A stretch of 57,438 nt of DNA from Eubacterium sp. (GTDB lineage: Bacteria > Bacillota > Clostridia > Oscillospirales > Acutalibacteraceae), in assembly GCA_014465955.1 (NCBI GenBank), contig JACTVT010000009.1, positions 1 through 57,438 on the forward strand. The letters run 5' to 3'. Of the stretch, positions 36,128 through 44,218 are shown one piece after another; position 1 is the stretch's first letter; each line of letters begins with the position of its first letter. The position numbers and the translations under genes are program-made. Below the pieces are notes generated by a model that ran no database searches, had not been told where the DNA came from, and saw nothing but the letters and a program-made list of their open reading frames with translations.

Positions 36128-36257
36128 TATGAGGGAGTAGTTCCGCACAGTTCAGTACATATGTGTGAGCTAAATCAACAGCATGCCGCAAGGCTGGTTT
36201 AGTTTTAAAGAATGAGACTCGTATATAGTAGGAATACTACTGTATGCGGGTCTTTTT
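36128..36257 (+). promoter_or_regulatory. yybP-ykoY-type (Mn2+) riboswitch with overlapping terminator
   Basis: P1 is TATGAG (36128-36133) with CTCGTA (36218-36223). The L1-like GAGGGAGTAG follows at 36131-36140, then a CACA/TGTG helix, and a helix CTAAATCA/TGGTTTAG (36170-36177, 36195-36202) capped by GCC-GCAA-GGC. GAATGAGAC closes the core, similar to the GCGAGACC of the class. The 3' strand of P1 lies within the 5' arm of a 17-base-pair terminator (36215-36231 with 36237-36253, T5), so P1 and terminator exclude each other. Metal binding that stabilises P1 would let transcription into the ATPase gene: an ON switch, as known for this class. Class assignment is by motif and context. Confidence 0.75.
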
Positions 36258-36307
36258 ATTAATATGTATAATATGTAAAACTGCAAACCCAAAAAGGAGA
36301 GAAAACC

Positions 36308-38980
36308 ATGAAAGAGTATCTTCATTCAAAAGAAGATGTTTTGGAGAAAGTGAAATCGGCTGAATCCGGATTAACTTTTGAAGAAGCAAAAAAACGATTG
36401 GAAGAAAACGGCAGAAATAAGCTTGCCGAGGGAAAAAAGGAAAGTCTGTTTCATAAATTTTTAATGCAGCTTGCCGACCCTATGATTATCATTCTTATCG
36501 TTGCCGCTGTAATTTCAGCAATTACGTCAGCTTATGCAAAGGAATTTCCGTCTGACGTTATCATCATTATGGTGGTAGTAATTATCAACGCAATTCTCGG
36601 CGTTTATCAGGAATCAAAGGCTGAAAAGGCGATTGAGGCGCTGCAGGAAATTGCCGCCGCCACGAGCCACGTAAGAAGAAACGGCAAGATTGAAACAATC
36701 CCTGCCGAGGAGCTTGTTGTCGGCGATATTGTTGTTCTTGAAGCAGGAGACAGCGTGCCTGCCGATTGCCGAATTTTGAAATCCGCATCGATGAAAATAG
36801 AAGAGGCTGCACTCACGGGTGAGTCTGTTCCTGTTAATAAAACGGCAGATGTGATTGATGCGCTCGGCTCAAACGATGTTCCGCTCGGTGACAGAAAGAA
36901 TATGTGCTATATGGGCTCAAACGTTGTTTACGGCAGAGGCGAGGCAGTTGTTGTTGCAACAGGTATGGACACTGAAATGGGTAAAATTGCCGACGCTCTT
37001 AATGAGTCAAAGGACGGCGATACACCGCTTCAGATTAAGCTTAATCAGCTTTCAAAAATTCTTTCCATTATCGTTCTTGCAATCTGCGTGTTCATCTTTG
37101 CACTTGATATTGTAAGAACATTTGTCGGCGGTGATGTTCCGTCCTTCAACAGTCTGCTTGATACATTTATGGTTGCGATTTCGCTTGCTGTTGCCGCAAT
37201 TCCCGAGGGTCTTGCCGCAGTTGTTACAATCGTTCTTTCAATCGGCGTAACAAAGATGAGTAAGCGCAACGCAGTTATCAGAAAACTTACGGCGGTTGAA
37301 ACGCTTGGCTGTACACAGGTTATCTGCTCTGATAAAACAGGTACTCTTACTCAGAATAAAATGACCGTTGTTAAATTCAGCGGTGATAATGAAAATCTTG
37401 CCGCTCAGGCAATGGCGCTCTGTTGTGACGCTGTTATTGAAGACGATGTTGTTAAGGGCGAGCCTACGGAGGCTGCGCTTGTTGCTTGGGCTAAGGAACT
37501 TGAACTTCCTAAATACGATCTTGAAAAGGATTTCCCGAGAGTGGGAGAGGCTCCGTTTGACTCATCAAGAAAAATGATGTCAACCATTCATTCATCTGCA
37601 AACGGATTTGTTCAGTACACAAAGGGTGCACCTGACGTTGTTCTGAGTCGCTGCACAACTGCACTTGTAGACGGCAAACAGGTTCCGATGACAGACGAGG
37701 TTATGAAGAAAATCCTTGCAGAAAATAAGGCTATGGCTGACGAGGCACTCCGTGTGCTCTGCGTTGCTATGAGAACTCATTCCGCAATGCCTGAAAGCGA
37801 AGAACCTGAATTCCTTGAAAAGGATTTGTGCTATCTCGGTCTCGCAGGTATGATTGACCCCGTACGTCCTGAGGTTGTTGATGCTATTGTTATGGCAAAA
37901 GAGGCAGGTATCCGCCCGATTATGATTACGGGTGACCATAAGGATACTGCTGTGGCTATCGCAAAGCAGTTGGGCATTGCCGAGGATGCAAGCGTTGCCA
38001 TTACAGGTGCAGAACTGAATGAACTTTCAGACGAAGAACTTGACGCACAGATTGAAAAATACAGCGTTTATGCTCGTGTTCAGCCTGAGCACAAGGTTAG
38101 AATCGTAAACGCTTGGCGCAATAAGGGCATGGTTACTGCCATGACAGGTGACGGCGTAAATGACGCTCCGTCAATCAAGAGTGCAGATATCGGCGTTGGT
38201 ATGGGCATCACAGGTACAGACGTTACTAAGAATGTTGCCGATATGGTGCTTGCAGACGATAACTTTGCAACAATCGTTTCAGCAGTTGAAGAGGGCAGAC
38301 GAATTTATGATAACATCAGAAAATCAATTCAGTTCCTGCTTTCATCAAACCTTTCCGAAGTGCTTACAATCTTTATTGCAACACTGCTCGGATTTACAAT
38401 TCTTGAGCCGGTTCACCTTTTGTGGATAAATCTGATTACGGACTGCTTCCCTGCACTTGCGCTCGGTATGGAAAACGGCGAGGGCAATATTATGAAGCGT
38501 GCTCCTCGAAACAGCAAAGACGGCATTTTTGCAAACGGTCTTGGCATTGACGTTGCATGGCAGGGCGTTATGGTAACCGTTGTTACTGTTGCCGCTTATT
38601 TCTGCGGTATGATAATGGCTAAGCCTGAGGGTTATGCAAACTTTGCAGCAATCCTCGCTGAAAACAGCGGACTTGTTCATCAGAACGGTATGACAATGGC
38701 ATTCTTAACGCTTTCAATGGCAGAAATTTTCCATTCCTTCAATATGCGTTCAAGAAGAGAATCCATTTTCAGAATGAAAAATCAGAATAAATTCCTGCTC
38801 GGCGCAATGGTATTGAGCCTGTTGCTTTCCACAGTAGTAATTTATGTTCCGTTCCTTGCAAATGCATTTGATTTTGCACCGATTTCACTTTCCGAGTATC
38901 TTGTTGCAATGGCACTCGCAATCTCCGTAATCCCGATTGTTGAAATCGTTAAACTGATTCAGAGAAAAGTGAATAAGTAA
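36308..38980 (+). CDS. P-type cation-transporting ATPase (P2A, Ca2+/Mn2+ type)
   Basis: An 890-residue ATPase that exports divalent cations. The actuator loop is LTGESVP, the M4 ion site PEGL (VAAIPEGLAAVV), the phosphorylated Asp is D342 in SDKTGTLT, and the hinge is MTGDGVNDAPSIKSADIG. In M5 and M6, SSNLSEV and NLITDCFPALALGME keep the Asn/Glu and Asn/Asp residues that form calcium site II of SERCA-type pumps. Annotators would call it PMCA-type calcium ATPase. The upstream Mn2+-type riboswitch suggests that manganese efflux is at least part of its role, as for riboswitch-controlled homologues such as Lactococcus YoaB. AAAAGGAGAG precedes the ATG. Confidence 0.93.
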   Translation: MKEYLHSKEDVLEKVKSAESGLTFEEAKKRLEENGRNKLAEGKKESLFHKFLMQLADPMIIILIVAAVISAITSAYAKEFPSDVIIIMVVVIINAILGVYQESKAEKAIEALQEIAAATSHVRRNGKIETIPAEELVVGDIVVLEAGDSVPADCRILKSASMKIEEAALTGESVPVNKTADVIDALGSNDVPLGDRKNMCYMGSNVVYGRGEAVVVATGMDTEMGKIADALNESKDGDTPLQIKLNQLSKILSIIVLAICVFIFALDIVRTFVGGDVPSFNSLLDTFMVAISLAVAAIPEGLAAVVTIVLSIGVTKMSKRNAVIRKLTAVETLGCTQVICSDKTGTLTQNKMTVVKFSGDNENLAAQAMALCCDAVIEDDVVKGEPTEAALVAWAKELELPKYDLEKDFPRVGEAPFDSSRKMMSTIHSSANGFVQYTKGAPDVVLSRCTTALVDGKQVPMTDEVMKKILAENKAMADEALRVLCVAMRTHSAMPESEEPEFLEKDLCYLGLAGMIDPVRPEVVDAIVMAKEAGIRPIMITGDHKDTAVAIAKQLGIAEDASVAITGAELNELSDEELDAQIEKYSVYARVQPEHKVRIVNAWRNKGMVTAMTGDGVNDAPSIKSADIGVGMGITGTDVTKNVADMVLADDNFATIVSAVEEGRRIYDNIRKSIQFLLSSNLSEVLTIFIATLLGFTILEPVHLLWINLITDCFPALALGMENGEGNIMKRAPRNSKDGIFANGLGIDVAWQGVMVTVVTVAAYFCGMIMAKPEGYANFAAILAENSGLVHQNGMTMAFLTLSMAEIFHSFNMRSRRESIFRMKNQNKFLLGAMVLSLLLSTVVIYVPFLANAFDFAPISLSEYLVAMALAISVIPIVEIVKLIQRKVNK

Positions 38981-39002
38981 TATAACGGTATATATTGATT
39001 TA

Positions 39003-39048
39003 GCCTCCCTTGTTAAAGGGAGGTGCCGAGGTACGTGGCGGAGGGATT
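39003..39048. repeat. Dispersed CCTCCCTT/AAGGGAGG repeat
   Basis: CCTCCCTT (39004-39011) pairs with AAGGGAGG (39016-39023), followed by TGCCGAGGTACGTGGCGGAG. This type of short intergenic repeat is widespread in gut Clostridia genomes (general knowledge); only one copy is seen in this window. Confidence 0.6.
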
Positions 39049-39075
39049 TTATAACTTTCTGTCGTAAAAATAACC

Positions 39076-39108
39076 AACCCCATTGCGGTTAATCCGCAAT
39101 GGGGTTTT
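39076..39108. terminator. Bidirectional terminator between ATPase and Xre genes
   Basis: AACCCCATTGCGG (39076-39088) with CCGCAATGGGGTT (39094-39106), a perfect 13-base-pair stem with T4 on the plus strand; converging genes on both sides. Confidence 0.88.
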
Positions 39109-39117
39109 GTAATTGAA

Positions 39118-39336
39118 TTATTTCTTTGGCGGGTATTTTTCTTTGCAGTCGGTCAAGTCCATCAAATAATCAAGGCTGGTATTATAAAATTGTGCCAGTA
39201 TCATCAAATTCTCAGTTGTCGGCAGTAAGTCGCCGTTCTCATATTTTGAAAGCATGCTTTGACTGATTCCCGTTTCCATTTGCACTTTAAGCTGCGTATA
39301 GTCGTTGATAACACGAATTAGTTTTATGTTTTTCAT
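39118..39336 (-). CDS. Small Xre-family HTH regulator
   Basis: A 72-residue protein consisting of one Cro/C1-type HTH: IKLIRVINDYTQLKVQMETG, then ISQSMLSKYENGDLLPTTEN as turn and recognition helix, and LAQFYNTSLDYLMDLTD. No extra sensor domain. The ribosome-binding site on the minus strand is GGATGTG. It diverges from the CHAP/SLH hydrolase gene; the 187-base gap contains a consensus promoter overlaid with ATGAATAT half-sites, so it is a likely repressor of itself and of that hydrolase. That regulatory link is inferred. Confidence 0.85.
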   Translation of the reverse strand: MKNIKLIRVINDYTQLKVQMETGISQSMLSKYENGDLLPTTENLMILAQFYNTSLDYLMDLTDCKEKYPPKK

Positions 39337-39374
39337 AATATCACATCCATATTCTTATTGTACATAATTTATTC

Positions 39375-39420
39375 TTGACAATAATAATTATTATGAATAT
39401 AATATTCATATAATGAATAT
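39375..39420 (+). promoter_or_regulatory. Consensus promoter with overlapping ATGAATAT half-sites
   Basis: TTGACA (39375-39380), 17 bases, TATAAT (39398-39403). ATGAATAT (39393-39400), its inverse ATATTCAT (39402-39409) and ATGAATAT again (39413-39420) overlap and follow the -10, forming a three-half-site operator-like array between the divergent Xre and CHAP genes. Confidence 0.65.
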
Positions 39421-39523
39421 TAGCGGTTCTGTACGTTTGGCATATATGCTGACGGAGTATAGAAATTTAAACTTTTATTCATTATAATTAGATTACTAAA
39501 TATTATATAGGAGGTAAAAACTA

Positions 39524-41200
39524 ATGAAATCAAAAACTCGCAGGTGTCGATACTTAAAGCGACCCGCAACCCGCATTCTATCATTAATCGTATCCCTCGC
39601 AATGCTTTTCAGCATAACTGCAGGCATAGATTTATCTGCTTATGCAACATCAAGAACGCAGTCAGAAGCAGTAAACTGGGCAAATTCCCAAAAAGGAAAA
39701 TCACTCGATTACGATGGAGCATATGGTGCGCAGTGTGTGGATTTGATTTATTATTACTATCAATATCTCGGAGTATCACCGCAGGGCGGAGATGCATCGG
39801 CATATATAAATAATTATTTGCCAAGCGGTTGGAAAAGAGTATACAGTAATTTTCAGCCCGGTGATATTGCCGTTTGGAAAGTTAATCACAGTTGCGGTAC
39901 GTGTACTACGAGTTCATACGGTCATATTGGTATTATTACTTCAGCAGATTCTACAGGATTTAATGCGATTAATCAGAATTTTAACGGGGCGTCATATTGC
40001 ACACAAAATTGGTTTTATTGTTCTGCATTAGCTTGTGCGATAAGACCTAATTGGAATAGCGGAAATGTAGCACCTATAAGTTTTAATTCGCAATCAACAA
40101 CTGCTATAGGAAATGATACTGCTACTATAAATTTTAAAATATCAAATCCAAATAATAATTTGGTAAATAAAGTCGGAGCAAGAATAAGGAAAAGCGATAG
40201 TTCAGATTGGAAATATTACGAAGAGACTTTACCTGCAAATGTTTATAAAAGTAGTACCCTTACAACATTTTATGTTGTAGGAGCGGGCAAAGAATTTAAT
40301 TATTCTTTAATTCCTGGAACAAATTATGTATGGCAAGCTTATGCTGTAACGGGTGGAAAAACATATTATGGTTCAACTATAACATTTAAAACAAGTGGAA
40401 CAGCACCAATTCCTCATACCCATACGTGGAATAGTGGTGTTATAACAAGATCGCCTACTTGTTATTTAACAGGTGTTAAAACTTATACCTGTACTTGCGG
40501 AGCAACAAAAACGGAAACCATAGCCAAAACAAGTCACAGTTATTCTTGGAAAAATTCGGGCGGATATATTGCGAACAGTTGCAATAACTGCGGAAATGAA
40601 AAAATAAGGCTTCCGTTTGAGGATTTATACGGCTGTGAATATTACGGCGATTATATTGCCTATACATCGGTGTATAACAAATTCATAACAGGTACAAACC
40701 CACCATATAAAACTTTGTTTTCACCAACAACTCCGATTACAAGAGCAATGTTTGTAACGATTCTCTATCGTATGGCAGGCGAGCCGTATGCAAACGGCAC
40801 TCCTTACAGAACTTCACCGTTTACGGATATTAAGGATACAAGCGTTTACTATTACGATGCGGCGTGCTGGGCACTGAAAAACGGTATCACAACAGAAACA
40901 ACATTCAAACCGTTTGATAATGTAAGCCGTGAGCAGACTGCAACATTTCTTTACAGATATGCACAGGATAATGATATGCTTGGTGGTGAAGATTATAAAA
41001 ATGTAAATCTCAATACTTATCACGATGGAAACCGTATTAGTCATTTTGCAGTTGATGCAATGAAATGGGCAAATTATAACTCAATGATTACAGGAACAGA
41101 ACAGGGATATGCAAACCCGCAGGGCACAACTCAGCGTATTCATGCAACAAAGATTTTGTATGGCTTCGGAAAAACGTGCAATATAGGTAAATTTGCGTAA
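39524..41200 (+). CDS. Secreted CHAP-domain hydrolase with SLH modules
   Basis: A 558-residue exported protein. After an N-terminal Arg/Lys-rich signal peptide ending near AYA (residue 41) comes a CHAP domain with the catalytic Cys in GAQCVDL (C71) and His in YGHIGII (H134), the fold of Cys/His peptidoglycan amidases or endopeptidases. A fibronectin-like region follows (about 185-295), then a Cys-containing HTHTW...CTCGATKTE repeat and a CNNCG knuckle, then three SLH modules to the end. It probably cuts peptidoglycan while bound at the cell surface. GGAGG precedes the ATG. The SLH half closely matches the protein at 22471. Substrate bond is not readable. Confidence 0.87.
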   Translation: MKSKTRRCRYLKRPATRILSLIVSLAMLFSITAGIDLSAYATSRTQSEAVNWANSQKGKSLDYDGAYGAQCVDLIYYYYQYLGVSPQGGDASAYINNYLPSGWKRVYSNFQPGDIAVWKVNHSCGTCTTSSYGHIGIITSADSTGFNAINQNFNGASYCTQNWFYCSALACAIRPNWNSGNVAPISFNSQSTTAIGNDTATINFKISNPNNNLVNKVGARIRKSDSSDWKYYEETLPANVYKSSTLTTFYVVGAGKEFNYSLIPGTNYVWQAYAVTGGKTYYGSTITFKTSGTAPIPHTHTWNSGVITRSPTCYLTGVKTYTCTCGATKTETIAKTSHSYSWKNSGGYIANSCNNCGNEKIRLPFEDLYGCEYYGDYIAYTSVYNKFITGTNPPYKTLFSPTTPITRAMFVTILYRMAGEPYANGTPYRTSPFTDIKDTSVYYYDAACWALKNGITTETTFKPFDNVSREQTATFLYRYAQDNDMLGGEDYKNVNLNTYHDGNRISHFAVDAMKWANYNSMITGTEQGYANPQGTTQRIHATKILYGFGKTCNIGKFA

Positions 41201-41205
41201 ATCAA

Positions 41206-41276
41206 CGGGCAATTTGTGAATTGCCCCTATAAAATATCAATAACATTTTGTAGGGGAGGGTCTCTGCGCCCTCCCG
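41206..41276. repeat. TGTAGGG-family stem-loop pair
   Basis: GGGCAATT/AATTGCCC (41207-41226) followed by CCTAT, then GTAGGGGAGGGTCTCTGCG, CCCTCCCG (41250-41276) with GGGAGGG/CCCTCCC arms. The two units face each other. Confidence 0.75.
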
Positions 41277-41292
41277 AAAATTAAATCATTGC

Positions 41293-41320
41293 ACGGGCGG
41301 AATATGCGCCCGTCTTTTTT
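41293..41320 (+). terminator. Terminator after the CHAP/SLH gene
   Basis: ACGGGCG (41293-41299) with CGCCCGT (41307-41313) and a following C-T6 run. Confidence 0.82.
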
Positions 41321-41330
41321 ATTTTCCCCC

Positions 41331-41359
41331 TTTATATTTTAAATTATATATGCTATTAT
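41331..41359 (+). promoter_or_regulatory. Promoter candidate of the RlmD-type gene
   Basis: TTTATA (41331-41336), 17 bases, TATTAT (41354-41359) preceded by TGC (extended -10), 18 bases before the TTG start. Confidence 0.5.
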
Positions 41360-41377
41360 ATATAGTGGTGAGTTATA

Positions 41378-42733
41378 TTGACTATTACGAAAAACAGTAA
41401 AATTGAATTAACAATTGATTCTGTTACATCAGAGGGCAGTGGCGTCGGCAGGTATAACGGTATGGCGGTTTTTGTCAGAAACACCGTTCCGCAGGATAAA
41501 ATCATTGCCCATATTATAAAAGTTTCAAAAAAATATGCAATCGGAATTTTAGATAAAATGCTTGAGCCGTCACCGTCAAGAATTGCCCCGCTCTGTGAGA
41601 ATTTTCAAAGGTGCGGCGGCTGTTCATTCCAGTCTATGACCTATGACGAGGAACTGAAATACAAGCGTCAGCGTGTTGATGACGCAGTTTTGAGAATAGG
41701 TAAGATAGATTTTCCCTGTGAGGAAATTATCGGTGCTGATGAGATTTCACGCTACAGAAACAAGGCGCAGTACCCCGTTTTTATCGAAAACGGCAGATTT
41801 TCAGCAGGCTTTTATGCATATAAAAGCCACAGAATTATTCCGTGTACCGATTGTCTTCTTCAGCCTGTTGAATTTGAAAACGGCATCAAGGCGTTTGAAA
41901 AATGGGCGCTCACTGAAAATGTTACATCGTATGATGAAAAAACAGGCAAGGGACTTTTAAGACATATTTATTTCCGTAAAGGCTTCGGAACGGGCGAAAT
42001 TATGGCGTGCGCTGTTATTAACGGCAGCAGTATTCCGAATGAAAAATTACTTGTGGATTGCCTTAAATCGGAAATCCCGAATATAAAAAGCATTGCAGTC
42101 AATATAAACAAAGAAAATACGAATGTGATTCTCGGCAGAAAAACAAAAATTATATGGGGCAGTGATAAGATTACCGATATTCTGCTCGGCAAAAGGTTTG
42201 TTATTTCGCCTGAGAGTTTTTATCAGGTTAATCACAATCAGTGTGAAAAACTGTATTCAACCGTCAGCAGATTTGCCGATTTAAAGGGCAGTGAAACCGT
42301 GCTCGATATGTACTGCGGCGCAGGCACAATCGGGTTAACGCTTGCAGATAAATGCAAAAAACTGGTGGGTATTGAGGTCGTTTCCTCTGCAATTGAAAAT
42401 GCAAAGGAAAATGCTCAAATTAACGGCGTTAGGAATGCCGAGTTTATTTGCGCGGACGCTTTTGAGGGTGCAAAGCAGATTGAAAAGCAGAATCTTAAAA
42501 TTGATCTGGCAATCGTCGACCCGCCCCGAAAAGGCTGTCAGAAAGAATTGTTTGATGTTATCGAGCGGCTGAATATTAACAGAATTGTTTACGTTTCGTG
42601 CGACAGTGCAACCCTTGCCCGTGACCTTGAAATCCTTTCGGCAAAATCATATCATCTGAGGCACCTCACCGCCGTCGATATGTTCCCCCGCACCCCTCAC
42701 GTTGAGTGCGTGGCGTTGCTTTCTCGTGAATAG
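41378..42733 (+). CDS. 23S rRNA (uracil-5-)-methyltransferase, RlmD/TrmA family
   Basis: A 451-residue SAM-dependent RNA m5U methyltransferase. An N-terminal TRAM domain (about residues 1-60) is followed by the iron-sulfur cysteines CENFQRCGGC near residue 72 with a partner Cys in CTDC. The methyltransferase domain shows LDMYCGAGTIGLTLA, the catalytic DPPRKGC and YVSCDSATLARDL. Whether the target is U747, U1939 or both in 23S rRNA, or tRNA, cannot be told; Bacillota members are often RlmCD. It uses a TTG start with GGTGAG upstream. It stands alone, 26 bases before a hypothetical gene. Confidence 0.93.
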   Translation: MTITKNSKIELTIDSVTSEGSGVGRYNGMAVFVRNTVPQDKIIAHIIKVSKKYAIGILDKMLEPSPSRIAPLCENFQRCGGCSFQSMTYDEELKYKRQRVDDAVLRIGKIDFPCEEIIGADEISRYRNKAQYPVFIENGRFSAGFYAYKSHRIIPCTDCLLQPVEFENGIKAFEKWALTENVTSYDEKTGKGLLRHIYFRKGFGTGEIMACAVINGSSIPNEKLLVDCLKSEIPNIKSIAVNINKENTNVILGRKTKIIWGSDKITDILLGKRFVISPESFYQVNHNQCEKLYSTVSRFADLKGSETVLDMYCGAGTIGLTLADKCKKLVGIEVVSSAIENAKENAQINGVRNAEFICADAFEGAKQIEKQNLKIDLAIVDPPRKGCQKELFDVIERLNINRIVYVSCDSATLARDLEILSAKSYHLRHLTAVDMFPRTPHVECVALLSRE

Positions 42734-42759
42734 TGCAGGAATAATAAGGAGTATTTGTA

Positions 42760-43101
42760 ATGTTTAGTTTTAAAAAGAAAAATGTTGATAAAATTAAGGT
42801 TAATGCTTTTGTTGAATGGTTTCTTTCAAATGAGGAAAGAATACGAAAAAGCGTAGAGAACAGAAAATCTGACCGTGATACTATGCTTGATGTGTTAGAT
42901 GAAGTTGAATTGCAATTGGGCAAAGTATATCGAGATGGTTATAATGGTCGTATTGAATTTGATTATGGCGGAATGGATCAGGATTGGGAACTTAATCTGT
43001 ATCATATGAATAAAAAGTTTTTAATAGAAGCAACAAAAATGATTTCAGATGAGTTTGATAGTTTTCATTCCACAATTTGGAAGATTAATATTAGCAGATA
43101 A
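42760..43101 (+). CDS. Hypothetical protein, 113 residues
   Basis: I do not recognise this protein. It is soluble and charged: a Lys-rich start (MFSFKKKNVDKIKV), a helical segment with NEERIRKSVENRKSDRDTML, then a beta-like stretch (GRIEFDYGGMDQDWELNLYH) and a helical end. The layout resembles small immunity-type or DUF proteins, but no motif supports that. AAGGAG lies 9 bases before the ATG, so it is probably expressed, possibly on the same transcript as the methyltransferase 26 bases upstream. It ends at a repeat-filled gap. Confidence 0.65.
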   Translation: MFSFKKKNVDKIKVNAFVEWFLSNEERIRKSVENRKSDRDTMLDVLDEVELQLGKVYRDGYNGRIEFDYGGMDQDWELNLYHMNKKFLIEATKMISDEFDSFHSTIWKINISR

Positions 43102-43140
43102 TTTTGAATTATCAAGTATGACTCTTTTACATACGGAAGC

Positions 43141-43218
43141 GGACAATTCGTGAATTGTCCCTACAAAAAACATTAATTTTTTAATTGTTTTGTAGGGTGC
43201 GGCGTCCTCGACGCACCG
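43141..43218. repeat. TGTAGGG-family stem-loop pair
   Basis: GGACAATTC/GAATTGTCC (43141-43160) then CCTACAAAA, 25 bases, and TTTTGTAGGG with GGTGCG/CGCACC arms (43196-43217). Head-to-head pair; the second unit would add 21 in-frame residues before the HD protein if translated. Confidence 0.8.
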
Positions 43219-43247
43219 AAAAATTATATTGCATTGGAGCAAATTTT

Positions 43248-43925
43248 ATGAATCATTCCACATATTCTTTGATTGAGCGTTATATGCTTTCGTGTATGAA
43301 AGACAGTGCACACGATAAGGAACATATTTACAGGGTTCTGTATAACGCTGTGATTATCGCTGAAAGTGAGCAGAATGTTGATTATGATGTGCTGATTACG
43401 GCGTGCCTGCTTCACGATATCGGGCGTAAGGAACAGTATGAAAATCCGAGCATTTGTCACGCTGAAGTCGGCAGCAAAAAGGCATATGCATTCCTGCTTG
43501 ATAACGGTTTTGATACTGGCTTTGCCGAAAAAGTGCGCCATTGCATTAAAACCCACAGGTACAGAAAAAGCAGTCCGCCCGAAACGATTGAGGCGAAGAT
43601 TTTGTTTGACGCTGACAAAATTGAGGCGACGGGCGCAATGGGCATTGCAAGAACGCTGATATACAAAGGCATAGTCGGCGACCCGATTTATTCTCTGAAT
43701 GAAGACGGCTCGGTGTCTGATGGTGAGGGTGATATAAGCCCGTCATTCTTCCACGAATATAAATTTAAACTTGAAAATGTGTATTCTCATTTTTATACTG
43801 AGAAAGGTGCTGACATTGCAAAGGAAAGGCAGAAGACCGCCGTTGATTTTTACAACGGTCTGCTGAACGAAATAAACAGTGCATATGAAAACGGAAAAAA
43901 TATGCTTGACAAAAGAATAAATTAG
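43248..43925 (+). CDS. HD-domain hydrolase
   Basis: A 225-residue protein of the HD phosphohydrolase superfamily. Metal ligands are seen in HDKEHIYRVLYNA (first His), CLLHDIGRK (HD pair) and HCIKTHRYR, with a later DADKIEATGA Asp, a layout like the uncharacterised COG1418 group. Such enzymes cleave phosphate esters of nucleotides; the substrate here is unknown. Start: the open frame extends to 43185 but that part is a stem-loop repeat, while TTGGAGC precedes the ATG at 43248 at a normal distance. A long inverted-repeat element begins one base after its stop codon. Confidence 0.85.
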   Translation: MNHSTYSLIERYMLSCMKDSAHDKEHIYRVLYNAVIIAESEQNVDYDVLITACLLHDIGRKEQYENPSICHAEVGSKKAYAFLLDNGFDTGFAEKVRHCIKTHRYRKSSPPETIEAKILFDADKIEATGAMGIARTLIYKGIVGDPIYSLNEDGSVSDGEGDISPSFFHEYKFKLENVYSHFYTEKGADIAKERQKTAVDFYNGLLNEINSAYENGKNMLDKRIN

Positions 43926-43926
43926 G

Positions 43927-44195
43927 CAATGAATAGTAATCCGAACCTGCCCAAAATGCAGAATTAAAGCGAATTTATGAAGTTTTCGCTGTTGCCTTGC
44001 GTCAGCAAGGCTGCCAACTCAAAAATCAAAATTCATCTTTACTGCTGGCATTTTGGGTCTGCGAGTTAAAATTGTGCTGATTTGTTCTTAATCAAGGCAT
44101 AAAAGCGCAGGAATACTTGCGTATTCCGAGTATTTTTAACACAGAGTAAGGGCAAATCAGCTGATTTTAACCACGGTTCGAATTACTACTCATTG
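43927..44195. mobile_element. MITE-like element with 21-base terminal inverted repeats
   Basis: Left end 43927-43947 (begins CAATGAATAGTAATCC) and right end 44175-44195 are inverted copies matching at 19 of 21 positions; both mismatches still allow G-U pairing in RNA. Inside, CCCAAAATGC (43950-43959) and GCATTTTGGG (44048-44057) pair exactly, GCCTTGC/GCAAGGC and GGAATAC/GTATTCC form short hairpins, and TTAAAAT...GCTGATTTG arms oppose each other. There is no transposase gene. It fills the 293-base gap between the HD and PqqD-like genes. Confidence 0.65.
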
Positions 44196-44218
44196 TCTTA
44201 ACGAAAGGAATCAGAATT

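Noticed and set aside
43185..43247. N-terminal extension of the HD protein (FCRVRRPRRTEK...)
   Set aside because: Encoded by a TGTAGGG-family stem-loop; the ribosome-binding site supports the ATG at 43248.
43977..44069. A 30-residue open frame (MKFSLLPCVSKAANS...) as a possible RiPP precursor for the PqqD-like protein
   Set aside because: It lies inside the inverted-repeat element, has no ribosome-binding site, and its sequence is dictated by the hairpins; it would need conservation to be credible.
44175..44195. GGTTCGAATT resembling a tRNA T-loop
   Set aside because: No acceptor, D or anticodon arms surround it; it is the right terminal repeat of the 269-bp element.
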